Below, one piece after another: positions 33,896 through 42,644 of a stretch of DNA of 64,000 nucleotides. The notes beneath the pieces are model-generated. The model had not been told where the DNA came from and searched no databases. It saw only the letters and a program-made list of their open reading frames with translations. The position numbers and the translations under genes are program-made. This stretch comes from an uncultured Paracoccaceae bacterium (GTDB taxonomy: Bacteria; Pseudomonadota; Alphaproteobacteria; Rhodobacterales; Rhodobacteraceae): NCBI GenBank assembly GCA_947495295.1, contig CANLYJ010000001.1:310001-374000 (forward strand), read 5' to 3'. How positions within the stretch are numbered: position 1 is the first letter of the stretch; every line of letters starts with the position of its first letter.

Positions 33896-33923
33896 CCAAA
33901 GGCCCGCGTTTGCGGGCCTTTGG
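33896..33923. terminator. Strong hairpin between coxM end and the ATPase start
   Basis: Stem of 12 bp (CCAAAGGCCCGC and complement) around GTTT. It lies after the coxM stop on the minus strand. No long U-run follows in that direction, so it may stop transcription weakly or protect the mRNA end. Confidence 0.7.
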
Positions 33924-33944
33924 TGTATTTATTTGATGCCGCGC

Positions 33945-34736
33945 TTAGCTTGCTGCTTCGACAGCCCTTTTAGTGTTCACGCTGACAAGATGCGCGCGAT
34001 ACGCCCCCGAACCATGCAGATCGGCGATCATCCCGTCGGCATCTACCGTCAGCCCATCCAGCGCACTGGCCGAGAAGTCCGCGGAAAATGCTGCTTCGGC
34101 CTCTGCCCAGCGGAACACACCGTTTTCGGATGCGCCAGTGACGGCCACCCGGACCCCGTCGGCATATTTGGCCACAAACACGCCGACCAGCGCAAAGCGG
34201 GAAGCTGGTTGCAGGAATTTCTGGTAATTGGCCGCCTGCGGGACGGGGAAGCGTACCTCTGTGATCACTTCGCCTTCGTCCAGTGCGGTGGCGAACATGC
34301 CCTGAAAGTAATCGTCAGCCGCAATCTCGCGATTATTGGTCACGATGGTTGCGCCCGATGCCAGGGCCGCAGCGGGGTAGCAGGCGGCGGGGTCATTATT
34401 GGCAAGTGACCCGCCGATCGTACCCCGGTTACGCACTGCAGGGTCGCCGATATGGCTGGCCAGTGCGGCAAGACCCGGGTAGTGAGCGGCGGCTTCGCGG
34501 GAAACAGTGGCATGGGTGGTGGCCCCGCCAATGCAAACCGCCCCGTCATCGCCGACGCAGACCCCCTGCATCTCACCGATGCCTGACAGACTGACCAGCT
34601 TGGATGGGGCGGCCAGCCGCTGTTTCAGCGTGGGGATCAGGGTTTGCCCACCCCCCAGCGCCTGCGCATCTTCGCCCTGCAATGCCGTGACCGCATCCGC
34701 GATTGTGGAAGGCCGTTCGATATCAAAAGCATACAT
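33945..34736 (-). CDS. coxM: CO-dehydrogenase-family FAD-binding (medium) subunit
   Basis: A 263-aa FAD subunit of a xanthine-oxidase-type molybdenum hydroxylase. FAD-binding signatures are AQALGGGQTLIPTLKQRL and ATHATVSREAAAHYPGLAALASHIGDPAVRNRGTIGGSLANN (two glycine-rich motifs). It passes electrons from the Fe-S subunit to an acceptor. Encoded 14 bp after coxL on the same strand. Because the large subunit is of form II, the symbol denotes the family and not CO oxidation. Confidence 0.88.
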   Translation of the reverse strand: MYAFDIERPSTIADAVTALQGEDAQALGGGQTLIPTLKQRLAAPSKLVSLSGIGEMQGVCVGDDGAVCIGGATTHATVSREAAAHYPGLAALASHIGDPAVRNRGTIGGSLANNDPAACYPAAALASGATIVTNNREIAADDYFQGMFATALDEGEVITEVRFPVPQAANYQKFLQPASRFALVGVFVAKYADGVRVAVTGASENGVFRWAEAEAAFSADFSASALDGLTVDADGMIADLHGSGAYRAHLVSVNTKRAVEAAS

Positions 34737-34750
34737 GTCTGTTTCCTCCC

Positions 34751-37117
34751 TTACGCGTTATTCATCGCATCCCAGACGCGGGACGGCGTCAGGGGCATGT
34801 CGATATGGGTGACATTCTTGCCCCCCGATTGCAGCGCATCAACCACCGCATTGACCACCGATGGGGGGGAGCCGATAGCCCCCGCCTCACCACAGCCTTT
34901 CACCCCAAGCGGGTTATGGGTGCAAGGTGTCTGGCAGGAATGGTCCACCGTGTAGAACGGCAAATCATCGGCCCGTGGCATGGCGTAATCCATGTAGGAC
35001 GCGCTGATCAGCTGGCCGTCTTCGTCATAGGCACAGTTTTCCAGCAGGGCCTGTCCGACCCCTTGGGCAATCCCGCCATGGACCTGCCCTGACACGATCA
35101 TCGGGTTGATCACATTGCCGAAATCATCCGCCGCGCTGAACCGTTCGATGGTCACCTTGCCGGTATCGGGGTCAACTTCGACCTCGCAGGCATAGGCGCC
35201 GGCGGGATAGGTGAAGTTGGCGGGGTCATAAAACGCCGTCTCCTCCAGCCCCGGTTCGATATCCTCCAGCGGATAGTTATGCGGCACATAGGCGGCCAGT
35301 GTCACATCGCCCCAGGCCACCGATTTGTCGGTGCCAGCCACGCTGAACTGGCCATCCTTCAGCTCGATATCCGCGTCAGAGGCTTCGAGCAGGTGGGCCG
35401 CAATCTTTTTGGCCTTGTTGATCACCTTTTCGGCGGCGCGCACCATGGCAGAGCCACAGACCGCCAGCGAACGTGACCCATAGGTCCCCATCCCGAAGGG
35501 GATCTTGGACGTGTCGCCATGCACGATATCAATCTGATCCTCTGGGATGCCGATCATCTCGGAAATCACCTGCGGGAAGGATGTTTCGTGCCCCTGTCCG
35601 TGGCTATGTGCGCCAACCATTACGCTGATGGAACCGGTGGCATTGACCCGCACGGTGGCCGCATCATAAAGCCCGGCACGCGCGCCCAGCTGCCCCACAA
35701 GGTTTGACGGCGCGATGCCGCAGGCCTCGATATAGCAGTTCACGCCAAGACCGCGCAGCTTGCCATTCTTTTCGCTTTCGGTGCGGCGGGCGGCAAAGCC
35801 ACCGATATCGGCGATCTCTTCCAGCTTGGCCATCGTCGCCTCATAATCGCCTGTGTCATATTCCACGGCCACAGGGGTGGCATAGGGGAATTCGGTGACA
35901 AAGTTCTGGCGACGCAGGGCGATCGGATCGACGCCACGTTCGCGGGCGGCCTTGTCGATAACGCGTTCCAGCTGGAACGTGGCCTCGGGGCGACCGGCAC
36001 CACGATAGGCGTCCACTGGCACCGTATTGGTGAACATCGCCTTGACGTTCACATAGATCAGCGGGGTCTTGTAATTGCCCGCCATCAACGTGCCATGCAG
36101 CCAGGTCGGGACCGATGATGCAAAGGTCGACAGATAGGCGCCCATATTGGCATAGGTTTCGGTGCGCAACGCGGTGAAGTTATTGTCGGCATCCATCGCC
36201 AGTTCGATCTTGGTCACATGGTCGCGGCCATGGGCGTCTGACATGAATGCCTCTGACCGGGTGGAGGTCCATTTGACCGGGCGGTTCACCGCCTTGGCGG
36301 CGAAGGTGCAGAACGCTTCCTCGGCATAGTGGAAGATTTTGGTGCCAAAGCCGCCACCGACATCAGGGGCGACAACGCGCAGCTTATGTTCCGGAATGCC
36401 GAGCACGAAGGCCCCCATCAGAAGCCGGATCACATGCGGGTTCTGGGATGTGGTGTGCAGCGTGTGCATGTCGTCGGAGCGGGAATATTCGCCCACTGCA
36501 ACCCGTGGTTCCATCGGGTTGGCGACCAGACGGTTATTGACCAGTTCCAGTGTGGTGACATGGGCGGCGTCCTTGATCGCCTGATCCACCGCATCGCGGT
36601 TTTCTTCGACAAAGCCCCAGTCATAGCAGATGTTGGAGGTCAGATCGTCATGCACCTTTGTGCTGCCATCAGCGGCGGCGGCTTTCATGTCGATGACGGC
36701 GGGCTTTTCGGTCAGGTCCAGGACGATGGCCTCTGCGGCATCGCGGGCCTGTTCCAGGGTTTCACCGACAACAGCAGCGACAATCTCGCCGACATGGCGG
36801 ATCGTGCCATGGGCAATGACCGGGTGTTTGGGTTCCTGCATCGGTTCGCCAAAGCGGTCGGTGACCTGCCAGCCGCAGGGAATACCACCCACAGCCTCAA
36901 AATCAGCGCCGGTAAAGATATGCACAACGCCGGGCATTGCTGCGGCAGCGGATGTGTCGATGCTGTTGATCGTCGCATGGGCCACGTCGGCACGCAGAAA
37001 ATGTACGTAAGTCTGGCCGTGAATATTGATATCGTCCGTATATTTACCGGCACCGGTCAAAAACCGCAGGTCCTCGCGCCGCTTCGGGCTGGCCCCAATT
37101 CCACTGTCTTTTGGCAT
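34751..37117 (-). CDS. coxL: Form II CoxL-type molybdopterin-binding large subunit
   Basis: A 788-aa molybdenum hydroxylase large subunit. The active-site loop reads VDAYRGAGRPEA, the form II signature AYRGAGR, not the form I AYxCSFR of proven carbon-monoxide dehydrogenases. Other cofactor regions are GGFGTKIFHYAEEA and GAHSHGQGHETSFPQV; the C-terminal GVKGCGEAGAIGSPPSVVNA carries the catalytic glutamate. No Tat signal, so cytoplasmic. Substrate unknown: an aldehyde or N-heterocycle is more likely than CO. Its place beside alcohol-oxidation genes suggests an aldehyde. Confidence 0.9.
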   Translation of the reverse strand: MPKDSGIGASPKRREDLRFLTGAGKYTDDINIHGQTYVHFLRADVAHATINSIDTSAAAAMPGVVHIFTGADFEAVGGIPCGWQVTDRFGEPMQEPKHPVIAHGTIRHVGEIVAAVVGETLEQARDAAEAIVLDLTEKPAVIDMKAAAADGSTKVHDDLTSNICYDWGFVEENRDAVDQAIKDAAHVTTLELVNNRLVANPMEPRVAVGEYSRSDDMHTLHTTSQNPHVIRLLMGAFVLGIPEHKLRVVAPDVGGGFGTKIFHYAEEAFCTFAAKAVNRPVKWTSTRSEAFMSDAHGRDHVTKIELAMDADNNFTALRTETYANMGAYLSTFASSVPTWLHGTLMAGNYKTPLIYVNVKAMFTNTVPVDAYRGAGRPEATFQLERVIDKAARERGVDPIALRRQNFVTEFPYATPVAVEYDTGDYEATMAKLEEIADIGGFAARRTESEKNGKLRGLGVNCYIEACGIAPSNLVGQLGARAGLYDAATVRVNATGSISVMVGAHSHGQGHETSFPQVISEMIGIPEDQIDIVHGDTSKIPFGMGTYGSRSLAVCGSAMVRAAEKVINKAKKIAAHLLEASDADIELKDGQFSVAGTDKSVAWGDVTLAAYVPHNYPLEDIEPGLEETAFYDPANFTYPAGAYACEVEVDPDTGKVTIERFSAADDFGNVINPMIVSGQVHGGIAQGVGQALLENCAYDEDGQLISASYMDYAMPRADDLPFYTVDHSCQTPCTHNPLGVKGCGEAGAIGSPPSVVNAVVDALQSGGKNVTHIDMPLTPSRVWDAMNNA

Positions 37118-37135
37118 TACTTTTCCTCCCAGAGC

Positions 37136-37190
37136 GATGGGTTAAAACCCATCTTACATTCCAACAGCGTAAGATGGGTCTTGACCCATC
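37136..37190. repeat. Pair of GATGGGT palindromes between coxS and coxL
   Basis: Hairpins 37136-37153 (GATGGGTT-AA-AACCCATC) and 37173-37190 (GATGGGTC-TT-GACCCATC). The flanking TTAC and GTAA extend the match between the two, so the whole element is also one larger inverted repeat. Same arm as the palindrome at 7614-7639. Lying inside an operon, it may adjust relative mRNA levels of coxS and coxL. Confidence 0.8.
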
Positions 37191-37202
37191 CCGCATTAAA
37201 CA

Positions 37203-37688
37203 TCACTCGGCCGCAATCGCAGCCACATCCTGACCAGACGCTGCCATGATCGCCTTGACGATATTATGGTAGCCCGTGCAGCGGCAGATATTGCCTTCCA
37301 GATATTCCCGCACTTCTGTTTCGGTCGGCTTGGGGTTTTCCTTGAGCAAGGCCGCTGCCGACATCACCATGCCCGGTGTGCAGAACCCGCATTGCAGCCC
37401 ATGATGATCCTGAAACGCCTGCTGAATGACCGATAGCGACCCATCGGCATTCGCCTCGCCTTCAATCGTGGCCACCTCGGCCCCGTCAGCCTCTACCGCA
37501 AACATCGTGCAGGCCTTCACAGCTTCGCCATTCACATGCACAACACAGGCACCGCATTGTGATGTGTCACAGCCAACATGCGTCCCCGTCAAACGTAAGT
37601 CATCGCGCAAAAACGATGACAACAACATCCGACCCTCAACATCGCCAGATACTTCCCGGCCGTTTACGGTCATTGATACTGAAGCCAT
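37203..37688 (-). CDS. coxS: CO-dehydrogenase-family [2Fe-2S] (small) subunit
   Basis: A 161-aa iron-sulfur subunit with the plant-type ferredoxin motif [17 protein letters not shown] plus a following Cys (KACTMF), and the C-terminal cluster [13 protein letters not shown] with [11 protein letters not shown]. All eight cysteines for two [2Fe-2S] clusters are present. Transfers electrons from the CoxL molybdenum site to CoxM. Gene order here is G-S-L-M. Confidence 0.92.
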   Translation of the reverse strand: MASVSMTVNGREVSGDVEGRMLLSSFLRDDLRLTGTHVGCDTSQCGACVVHVNGEAVKACTMFAVEADGAEVATIEGEANADGSLSVIQQAFQDHHGLQCGFCTPGMVMSAAALLKENPKPTETEVREYLEGNICRCTGYHNIVKAIMAASGQDVAAIAAE

Positions 37689-37721
37689 TTCTTCCTCCCT
37701 TTCGAAATTGATGTTGTTGGT

Positions 37722-38240
37722 TCAAGCGCCTCTGAGCTTGCTGAACCAGCCCTTTTTCTTTGTCTCTTCGGTGTCGTTTTCGGCCCCGTCATCTTCGCCG
37801 GGCGGCTCCACGGCCTCCTGAAAATTGGTAAAGAACTGATCGGCCATCTTCTTGGCAAAGCCATCAATGATCCTTGAGCCAAGCTGCGCGATCTTGCCGC
37901 CAACCTTCGCTTCAACGTCGTAATGCAGGACCGTTGCATCGCCTTCGGTTTCCAGCCTGACATCGGCCCCGCCCTTGGCAAAACCGGCCGGTCCGCCCTT
38001 GCCTTCGCCGCTGATGGTCAGGCTTTCATGTTCAACGCGGTCGCTGATCGTCACCGCCCCTTTGAATGTGGCTTTGACCGGTCCGACTTTTTGAACCACT
38101 GTCGCCTCGAACCCGTCATCTGCCGACCCTGACATTTCGGTGCAGCCCGGCACACAGGCCTTGAGCACCTCAGGATCCAGCAGTCCGGCCCAAACCGTGT
38201 TGATATCTGCATTGATTGTGCGACTTCCGGTCAGGTTCAT
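37722..38240 (-). CDS. coxG: CoxG-like SRPBCC protein
   Basis: A 172-aa CoxG family protein with START-like N-terminus (NLTGSRTINADINTVWAGLLDPEVLKACVPGC). CoxG proteins help anchor or mature the molybdenum hydroxylase at the membrane. The C-terminal tail is acidic then basic (GEDDGAENDTEETKKKGWF), with no clear membrane helix. First cox gene, 81 bp after the MoxJ-like gene on the same strand. Confidence 0.85.
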   Translation of the reverse strand: MNLTGSRTINADINTVWAGLLDPEVLKACVPGCTEMSGSADDGFEATVVQKVGPVKATFKGAVTISDRVEHESLTISGEGKGGPAGFAKGGADVRLETEGDATVLHYDVEAKVGGKIAQLGSRIIDGFAKKMADQFFTNFQEAVEPPGEDDGAENDTEETKKKGWFSKLRGA

Positions 38241-38321
38241 TTTGACTTCCGTTTCGTTACAAATGATAGAGTATGATCCCGCGCCGCTGAACGATATGCG
38301 ACCAAGGGCGTAGTTATAGGT

Positions 38322-39215
38322 TTACCGGTCGGGGGCCTGAAAGCTGAGACCATAGTTTGCATAGACTTCCGCGATCCGACCGTCCTGTAAAGCGAAATTG
38401 ACAGCATCATCGACCGCATAGGATAGCGGGCGATAGCGAAAATTGACCGCCACCCCCAATGTCCATGTGCTCACGGCAAAGCCCGCAAGCGGTGGTTGAT
38501 GCACCCCGGTTTTGTCTGATAGCCCGTTTTCCAATTGCCCCAAAGGCCCCATGACGGCCATGATCTGCCCTGCATTCAGCGCCTCCATCGCTGCCCCGGT
38601 GGTGGGAAAGTGCTGCACATTGCCCGCCAGTTGCCCACCTGCAAAGGAAGACAGGTAGAAATCCGCAATCGAATCATTTTCCACGCCGACACTGTCAAAA
38701 CGGAAATAGGCGGGGACAGGTTTTTCGTCGGGGTAGCTGGCCTTGTCATAGGCAATCGCAATCGATTCGGCGCCGTATTGTCCGGTGAAAACCACCTGTT
38801 CGACCCGGCATTTGAAGGCCGAATCATAGGGCACGCGCATCATTACATTGGCTACCCGCCCGCCGATCAGCGGCCCTTTCCAGATGTTGTTGCGCAGGTC
38901 GGCTTCGAGGTTTTCGGCGGCATCAATGAAATTGAACCGGGCCTCGACACCCAGATCGGCGGCGATGATACGCGCAATATCGATATCAACCCCCTTGGCC
39001 TGCCCGCCATCCTGCCATGAATAGGGTGGAAAGCTGTCATAGACAGCGAACAGCATGTGGCCTTGTTCCTGAATCTGGTCGAGCTCCTGACCCACGATGT
39101 CGCGCCCCACATTCTGGGGGCGCTGCTGTGGTGTGTAATCGGCGCAAGGGTCGTCGGCAAAGGCCGGGCCAGCAATCGCCAGGCTGAGGGCTGCGAGAAC
39201 AGTTCTTATGATCAC
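38322..39215 (-). CDS. MoxJ/XoxJ-like periplasmic binding protein (PQQ dehydrogenase-associated)
   Basis: A 297-aa secreted protein of the family of quinoprotein-dehydrogenase-associated substrate-binding proteins, related to MxaJ/XoxJ, which are thought to help activate the dehydrogenase. Signal peptide from the GTG start (TVLAALSLAIAGPAFA). Amino-acid-binding-protein-like core GHMLFAVYDSFPPYSW and GVDIDIARIIAADLGVEARF. Start is GTG at 39215: an AGGA lies 9 bp upstream and the longer frame lacks a sensible signal peptide. Ten bp after the cytochrome gene, so co-transcribed. Confidence 0.85.
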   Translation of the reverse strand: MIIRTVLAALSLAIAGPAFADDPCADYTPQQRPQNVGRDIVGQELDQIQEQGHMLFAVYDSFPPYSWQDGGQAKGVDIDIARIIAADLGVEARFNFIDAAENLEADLRNNIWKGPLIGGRVANVMMRVPYDSAFKCRVEQVVFTGQYGAESIAIAYDKASYPDEKPVPAYFRFDSVGVENDSIADFYLSSFAGGQLAGNVQHFPTTGAAMEALNAGQIMAVMGPLGQLENGLSDKTGVHQPPLAGFAVSTWTLGVAVNFRYRPLSYAVDDAVNFALQDGRIAEVYANYGLSFQAPDR

Positions 39216-39225
39216 GGGCGATCCT

Positions 39226-39924
39226 TTATTGTGCAGCAGACAACCCGATCGTAAGCGTTTCAGCCGCTGCCGCATAGGCATCTGGCGTGCCGTCGATCAG
39301 ATTGGCGGCACGGAAAGCCACGCTATCGGCCACGGGTGCGCCGGACACTGTCGGAATTTCATCGGCGATTTCGGTCAGGCGCGCCTTAAGCGCATCGGGG
39401 TCGGCATTGCTGCTATCACTGGCATAAGTCGCCAACTGGTCACGGAGGTTGCCCAGCTCATTGACAAACCCTTCCATCACCTCGCCATCGGGGCGTGTTT
39501 CGATATAGGTGCGGATCGCCCATGCCGCCTCTTGCCCCAGCAACTCCCCGAAGGCAGGCATCTTGGTTGTGCCATTCTGGGTGTAGCCGGTGCGGAACCG
39601 TTCCACATACCATTCATCATCGTAATCGGTGGCTTCAAGCAGCCGCAGATCCGGTGCCAACCCGCCAGAGACGACTTCCAGCCCATGGCAGCGCGCACAA
39701 TTCTGGTTATATCCCGATGCGCCAATTTCCACCGCTTTCAGCCAAACCTCTTCACCGGCTGTTTCGGCGCGGTAGGGGTTTTCGGCCAGCCATTCTTCCT
39801 CCAGTGCAGGCAGGCCGGTTGTATCGACGGCTTGTGGCTGCACATCCCCATGGGCATTGACCAAACTGGCCGCACCAAGCAGGGCGGCACATGCCAAGCT
39901 GTTTGTGAATGACGGTTTCATCAT
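39226..39924 (-). CDS. Periplasmic c-type cytochrome (PedF/XoxG-like)
   Basis: A 232-aa protein with a signal peptide (SLACAALLGAASLVNA) and one haem site (NQNCARCHGLEVVSGG); the sixth-ligand methionine is probably in GTTKMPAFGELL. It resembles the cytochrome c-550 (PedF) of PQQ ethanol oxidation and would carry electrons from the dehydrogenase at 49863. Start at tandem ATGs behind GGGAGG. Divergent from the ABC-linked gene set across a 141-bp region containing an inverted regulatory box. Confidence 0.88.
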   Translation of the reverse strand: MMKPSFTNSLACAALLGAASLVNAHGDVQPQAVDTTGLPALEEEWLAENPYRAETAGEEVWLKAVEIGASGYNQNCARCHGLEVVSGGLAPDLRLLEATDYDDEWYVERFRTGYTQNGTTKMPAFGELLGQEAAWAIRTYIETRPDGEVMEGFVNELGNLRDQLATYASDSSNADPDALKARLTEIADEIPTVSGAPVADSVAFRAANLIDGTPDAYAAAAETLTIGLSAAQ

Positions 39925-39994
39925 TTTTCCCCTCCCAAAAGGCAGTGTCTTGTCTGTCACGCTGTTTTTTTGCCAGCAGTTTCTTCTGATTGGT

Positions 39995-40029
39995 ATAGGA
40001 CCTTGGTGCGGACTAGACGAAGGTCCTAT
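39995..40029. promoter_or_regulatory. Inverted AAGGTCCTAT boxes in a divergent promoter
   Basis: ATAGGACCTT (39995-40004) and its exact complement AAGGTCCTAT (40020-40029) are separated by 15 bp, midway between two divergent operons of alcohol oxidation. Closely matching boxes occur as direct repeats before the PQQ dehydrogenase (49740-49763); the 14-mer at 39994-40007 matches the latter in 13 positions. This looks like a binding site for a dimeric regulator. Confidence 0.6.
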
Positions 40030-40065
40030 TCGACCGCCTGCCAGCCCTTTGTTAGCGTTTGAGCC

Positions 40066-41232
40066 ATGGGGAAAGATTTAGCTTACAGCGTCATTGCCGG
40101 CCTGATGATCGCCGCAGCCGCACAGGCAGAGGTGGCGCTGCATGTGGGCTATCTATCAGTCTACGAGGACCTGCCGCCGACCCTGTCCAATCTGGACCCG
40201 GAGCCTGACGATATCGGCATCGCCGGTGCGATGACCGGCCTTGAGGACAATAGCACGACGGGTCGCTTTCTTGGCCATAGCTACACGCTGACGACCGCCA
40301 TTTTGGAAGAAGGCGACGATCATTTGGCAGCGGCTGCGGCATTGCTGGGTGAAACCCCGTTTGTCATCATTGATGCCCCGGCGGGTGATCTGCTGGCTAT
40401 TGCTGATCTGCCTCAGGCCGCAGACGCGCTGTTGTTCAATGCCGCAGCGGATGATGTGCCGCTGCGCGACGATGCCTGCCGGGTCAATATCCTGCACACG
40501 ATGCCGTCGGTCGCGATGCGCACCGATGCACTGGCGCAGGTGTTTTTGAAGCGACGCTGGGATGATCTGGTGATGATCGCAGGCACGCATCCACAGGACA
40601 CAGCCTATGCTGATGCCATGCGCCGCAGCCTGACGAAATTCGGGCTGGAACTGGCGGCGGAAAAAACCTGGGCCTTTGATGCCGACATGCGCCGGGCCGC
40701 TGCACAGGAAGTGCCGCTGTTTACGCAGGATTTTGGCGATTACGACGTTATGGTGATCGCTGACGAGTTACAGGACTTTGGGCGCTATGTGCTTTATAAT
40801 ACATGGGAACCGCGCCCGGTGGCCGGGTCCGAAGGGCTGACGGCTGTCACATGGTCGCCCGTCATCGAACAATGGGGTGCTGCCCAGTTGCAAAGCCGTT
40901 TTGAGGATCAGCACGCCCGCGACATGACTGGTCAGGATTACGCCGCATGGGCCGCGATGCGCAGCTTGGGCGAGGCGGTGACGCGCACAGATGCCGCTGA
41001 TGTTGATACGCTGCGTGCTTATATCCTGTCGGACGCTTTTGAGCTGGCCGGGTTCAAGGGCCGCCCGCTGACCTATCGCGATTGGAACGGGCAATTGCGC
41101 CAGCCGATTGCACTGGCCCATCCGCGCGCGCTGGTGGCTCAGGCCCCGCTAGAGGGGTTCTTGCACCAGACCAATGAACTCGACACACTTGGGCTGGACC
41201 GGCCCGAAAGCAATTGTGAGGCATTTGAATGA
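40066..41232 (+). CDS. PQQ-dependent alcohol dehydrogenase system ABC substrate-binding protein (TIGR03863 type)
   Basis: A 388-aa secreted protein (signal peptide LAYSVIAGLMIAAAAQA) of the periplasmic-binding/Leu-Ile-Val-like fold that accompanies PQQ ethanol dehydrogenases. Family landmarks include VGYLSVYEDLPPTLSNLDPE at the mature N-terminus, DACRVNILHTMPS and the C-terminal LTYRDWNGQLRQPIALAHPR. Role in the system is not established; it probably works with the ABC exporter encoded downstream. First of five genes overlapping or nearly touching. Confidence 0.88.
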   Translation: MGKDLAYSVIAGLMIAAAAQAEVALHVGYLSVYEDLPPTLSNLDPEPDDIGIAGAMTGLEDNSTTGRFLGHSYTLTTAILEEGDDHLAAAAALLGETPFVIIDAPAGDLLAIADLPQAADALLFNAAADDVPLRDDACRVNILHTMPSVAMRTDALAQVFLKRRWDDLVMIAGTHPQDTAYADAMRRSLTKFGLELAAEKTWAFDADMRRAAAQEVPLFTQDFGDYDVMVIADELQDFGRYVLYNTWEPRPVAGSEGLTAVTWSPVIEQWGAAQLQSRFEDQHARDMTGQDYAAWAAMRSLGEAVTRTDAADVDTLRAYILSDAFELAGFKGRPLTYRDWNGQLRQPIALAHPRALVAQAPLEGFLHQTNELDTLGLDRPESNCEAFE

Positions 41233-42191
41233 TCCGATCTGCGTTTGCCCTGTCCTGTTTTATGGCATCGCCGGCCGTGGCGGGCGAAATTTGGGTGACC
41301 AATGAAAAGGATGACACTGTATCGGTGATTTCGACCGAAACGCTGGAGGTGATCCAGACCTATCCCACGGGCGAACGCCCGCGCGGCATCACCTTTTCCA
41401 AGGATTTCTCACGTGTCTATATCTGTGCCTCTGACAGCGATGCGGTGCAGGTAATGGACCCGAATACCGGCGAGATTTTGCATGATCTGCCTTCGGGCGA
41501 GGACCCCGAACAATTTGTGCTGCACCCCAATGACCGTCATCTTTACATCGCCAATGAGGACGATGCGATCACCACCGTTGTTGATACCGAAACCCGCAAG
41601 GTGATCGCCCAGATCGATGTGGGAGTTGAGCCCGAGGGCATGGCCGTGTCCCCCGACGGGGCCATCGCGATTACCACGTCAGAGACGACCAATATGGCCC
41701 ATTGGATCGATACCGAAACACAGGAACTGTTCGCCAACACCCTTGTCGATAGCCGCCCCCGCCATGCGGAGTTTGTGGCCGGTGGCACCCAGCTTTGGGT
41801 GAGTTCCGAAATCGGCGGGACGATCACGGTGTTTGACGTCGCTGATCAGTCGGAAATCGGCAAGATCGGGTTCGAGGTGCAGGGCGTGCATCCCGACCGG
41901 GTGCAGCCTGTGGGCTTTGAATTTACGGCGGATGAAAAGACCGCTTTCGTTGCCCTTGGTCCGTCAAATCATATCGCCGTCGTCAATGCTGAAACCCTTG
42001 AAGTTGAAGACTATATCCTTGTCGGCCGCCGCGTTTGGCATATGGATTTCAACGGCGACAAAAGCCAATTGTTCACGACCAATGGCGTGTCGGGCGATGT
42101 GACTGTGATTGACGTCGCATCCCGCACCGCAGTCAAATCAATCAAGGTCGGCCGCTTCCCTTGGGGTGCGGCCTACCGCCCCACAGAATAA
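41229..42191 (+). CDS. PQQ-dependent catabolism-associated beta-propeller protein (YVTN type)
   Basis: A 320-aa periplasmic seven-bladed propeller (signal peptide up to SPAVAG). Blade repeats such as IWVTNEKDDTVSVISTE, RVYICASDSDAVQVMDP and HLYIANEDDAITTVVD recur about every 42 residues. The TIGR03866 family is found with PQQ-linked alcohol oxidation; a chaperone or electron-transfer scaffold role is guessed. Overlaps the gene before it by 4 bp. Confidence 0.9.
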   Translation: MIRSAFALSCFMASPAVAGEIWVTNEKDDTVSVISTETLEVIQTYPTGERPRGITFSKDFSRVYICASDSDAVQVMDPNTGEILHDLPSGEDPEQFVLHPNDRHLYIANEDDAITTVVDTETRKVIAQIDVGVEPEGMAVSPDGAIAITTSETTNMAHWIDTETQELFANTLVDSRPRHAEFVAGGTQLWVSSEIGGTITVFDVADQSEIGKIGFEVQGVHPDRVQPVGFEFTADEKTAFVALGPSNHIAVVNAETLEVEDYILVGRRVWHMDFNGDKSQLFTTNGVSGDVTVIDVASRTAVKSIKVGRFPWGAAYRPTE

Positions 42192-42203
42192 GGGTTATAC
42201 GCT

Positions 42204-42644
42204 ATGAAATTCCTGACGACGATGCTGATGTTGGTGCTGGCCAATGCAGGTTTGGCTGATGATGACAACAGGCCATCCTTTGGGGCCGCTGGCCTGTTGT
42301 CGGGGAAGAACAAGCAAGATTTGCCGCCGATTATTTTGTCTGCGGGTGAACCGATTTCATCCGCGCCATGGGTGCTGAAATCTGGCACCTATTACGAGTT
42401 TGAAATTCAAGGCGATGGCAGTCAGGAACTGGCGCTTGTTGGGCCCGAATTCTTTCGCGCGATCTGGATTGACGAGATTGTGGTTGAAGGGTTGGAAATC
42501 CGCCCGCTTGGCCTTGATAGTGTCGAATTTGACGAAGCGGGCGAGATGGAGATCGGCTTTATCGCGATCAAGCCTGGCGCCTATTACATGAAAATCCCGG
42601 GCACAACGGGTGAGACGCAACGGGTTGAAATCACGATCGAATGA
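42204..42644 (+). CDS. Hypothetical secreted protein in the PQQ cluster
   Basis: A 146-aa periplasmic protein: signal peptide (TMLMLVLANAGLA), then a cupredoxin-like all-beta region without a recognised copper-ligand set; only one Met and no Cys/His cluster was seen near the C-terminus. Landmarks are WVLKSGTYYEFEIQGDG and KPGAYYMKIPG. Family not identified with certainty; homologues occur between the propeller and ABC genes of such clusters as far as I recall. Ends by overlapping the ATPase gene (ATGA). Confidence 0.65.
   Translation: MKFLTTMLMLVLANAGLADDDNRPSFGAAGLLSGKNKQDLPPIILSAGEPISSAPWVLKSGTYYEFEIQGDGSQELALVGPEFFRAIWIDEIVVEGLEIRPLGLDSVEFDEAGEMEIGFIAIKPGAYYMKIPGTTGETQRVEITIE

Noticed and set aside
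34751..37117. Reading the cox genes as an aerobic carbon-monoxide dehydrogenase
   Set aside because: The active-site loop is AYRGAGR (form II). Proven CO dehydrogenases carry the AYxCSFR loop with the catalytic Cys.
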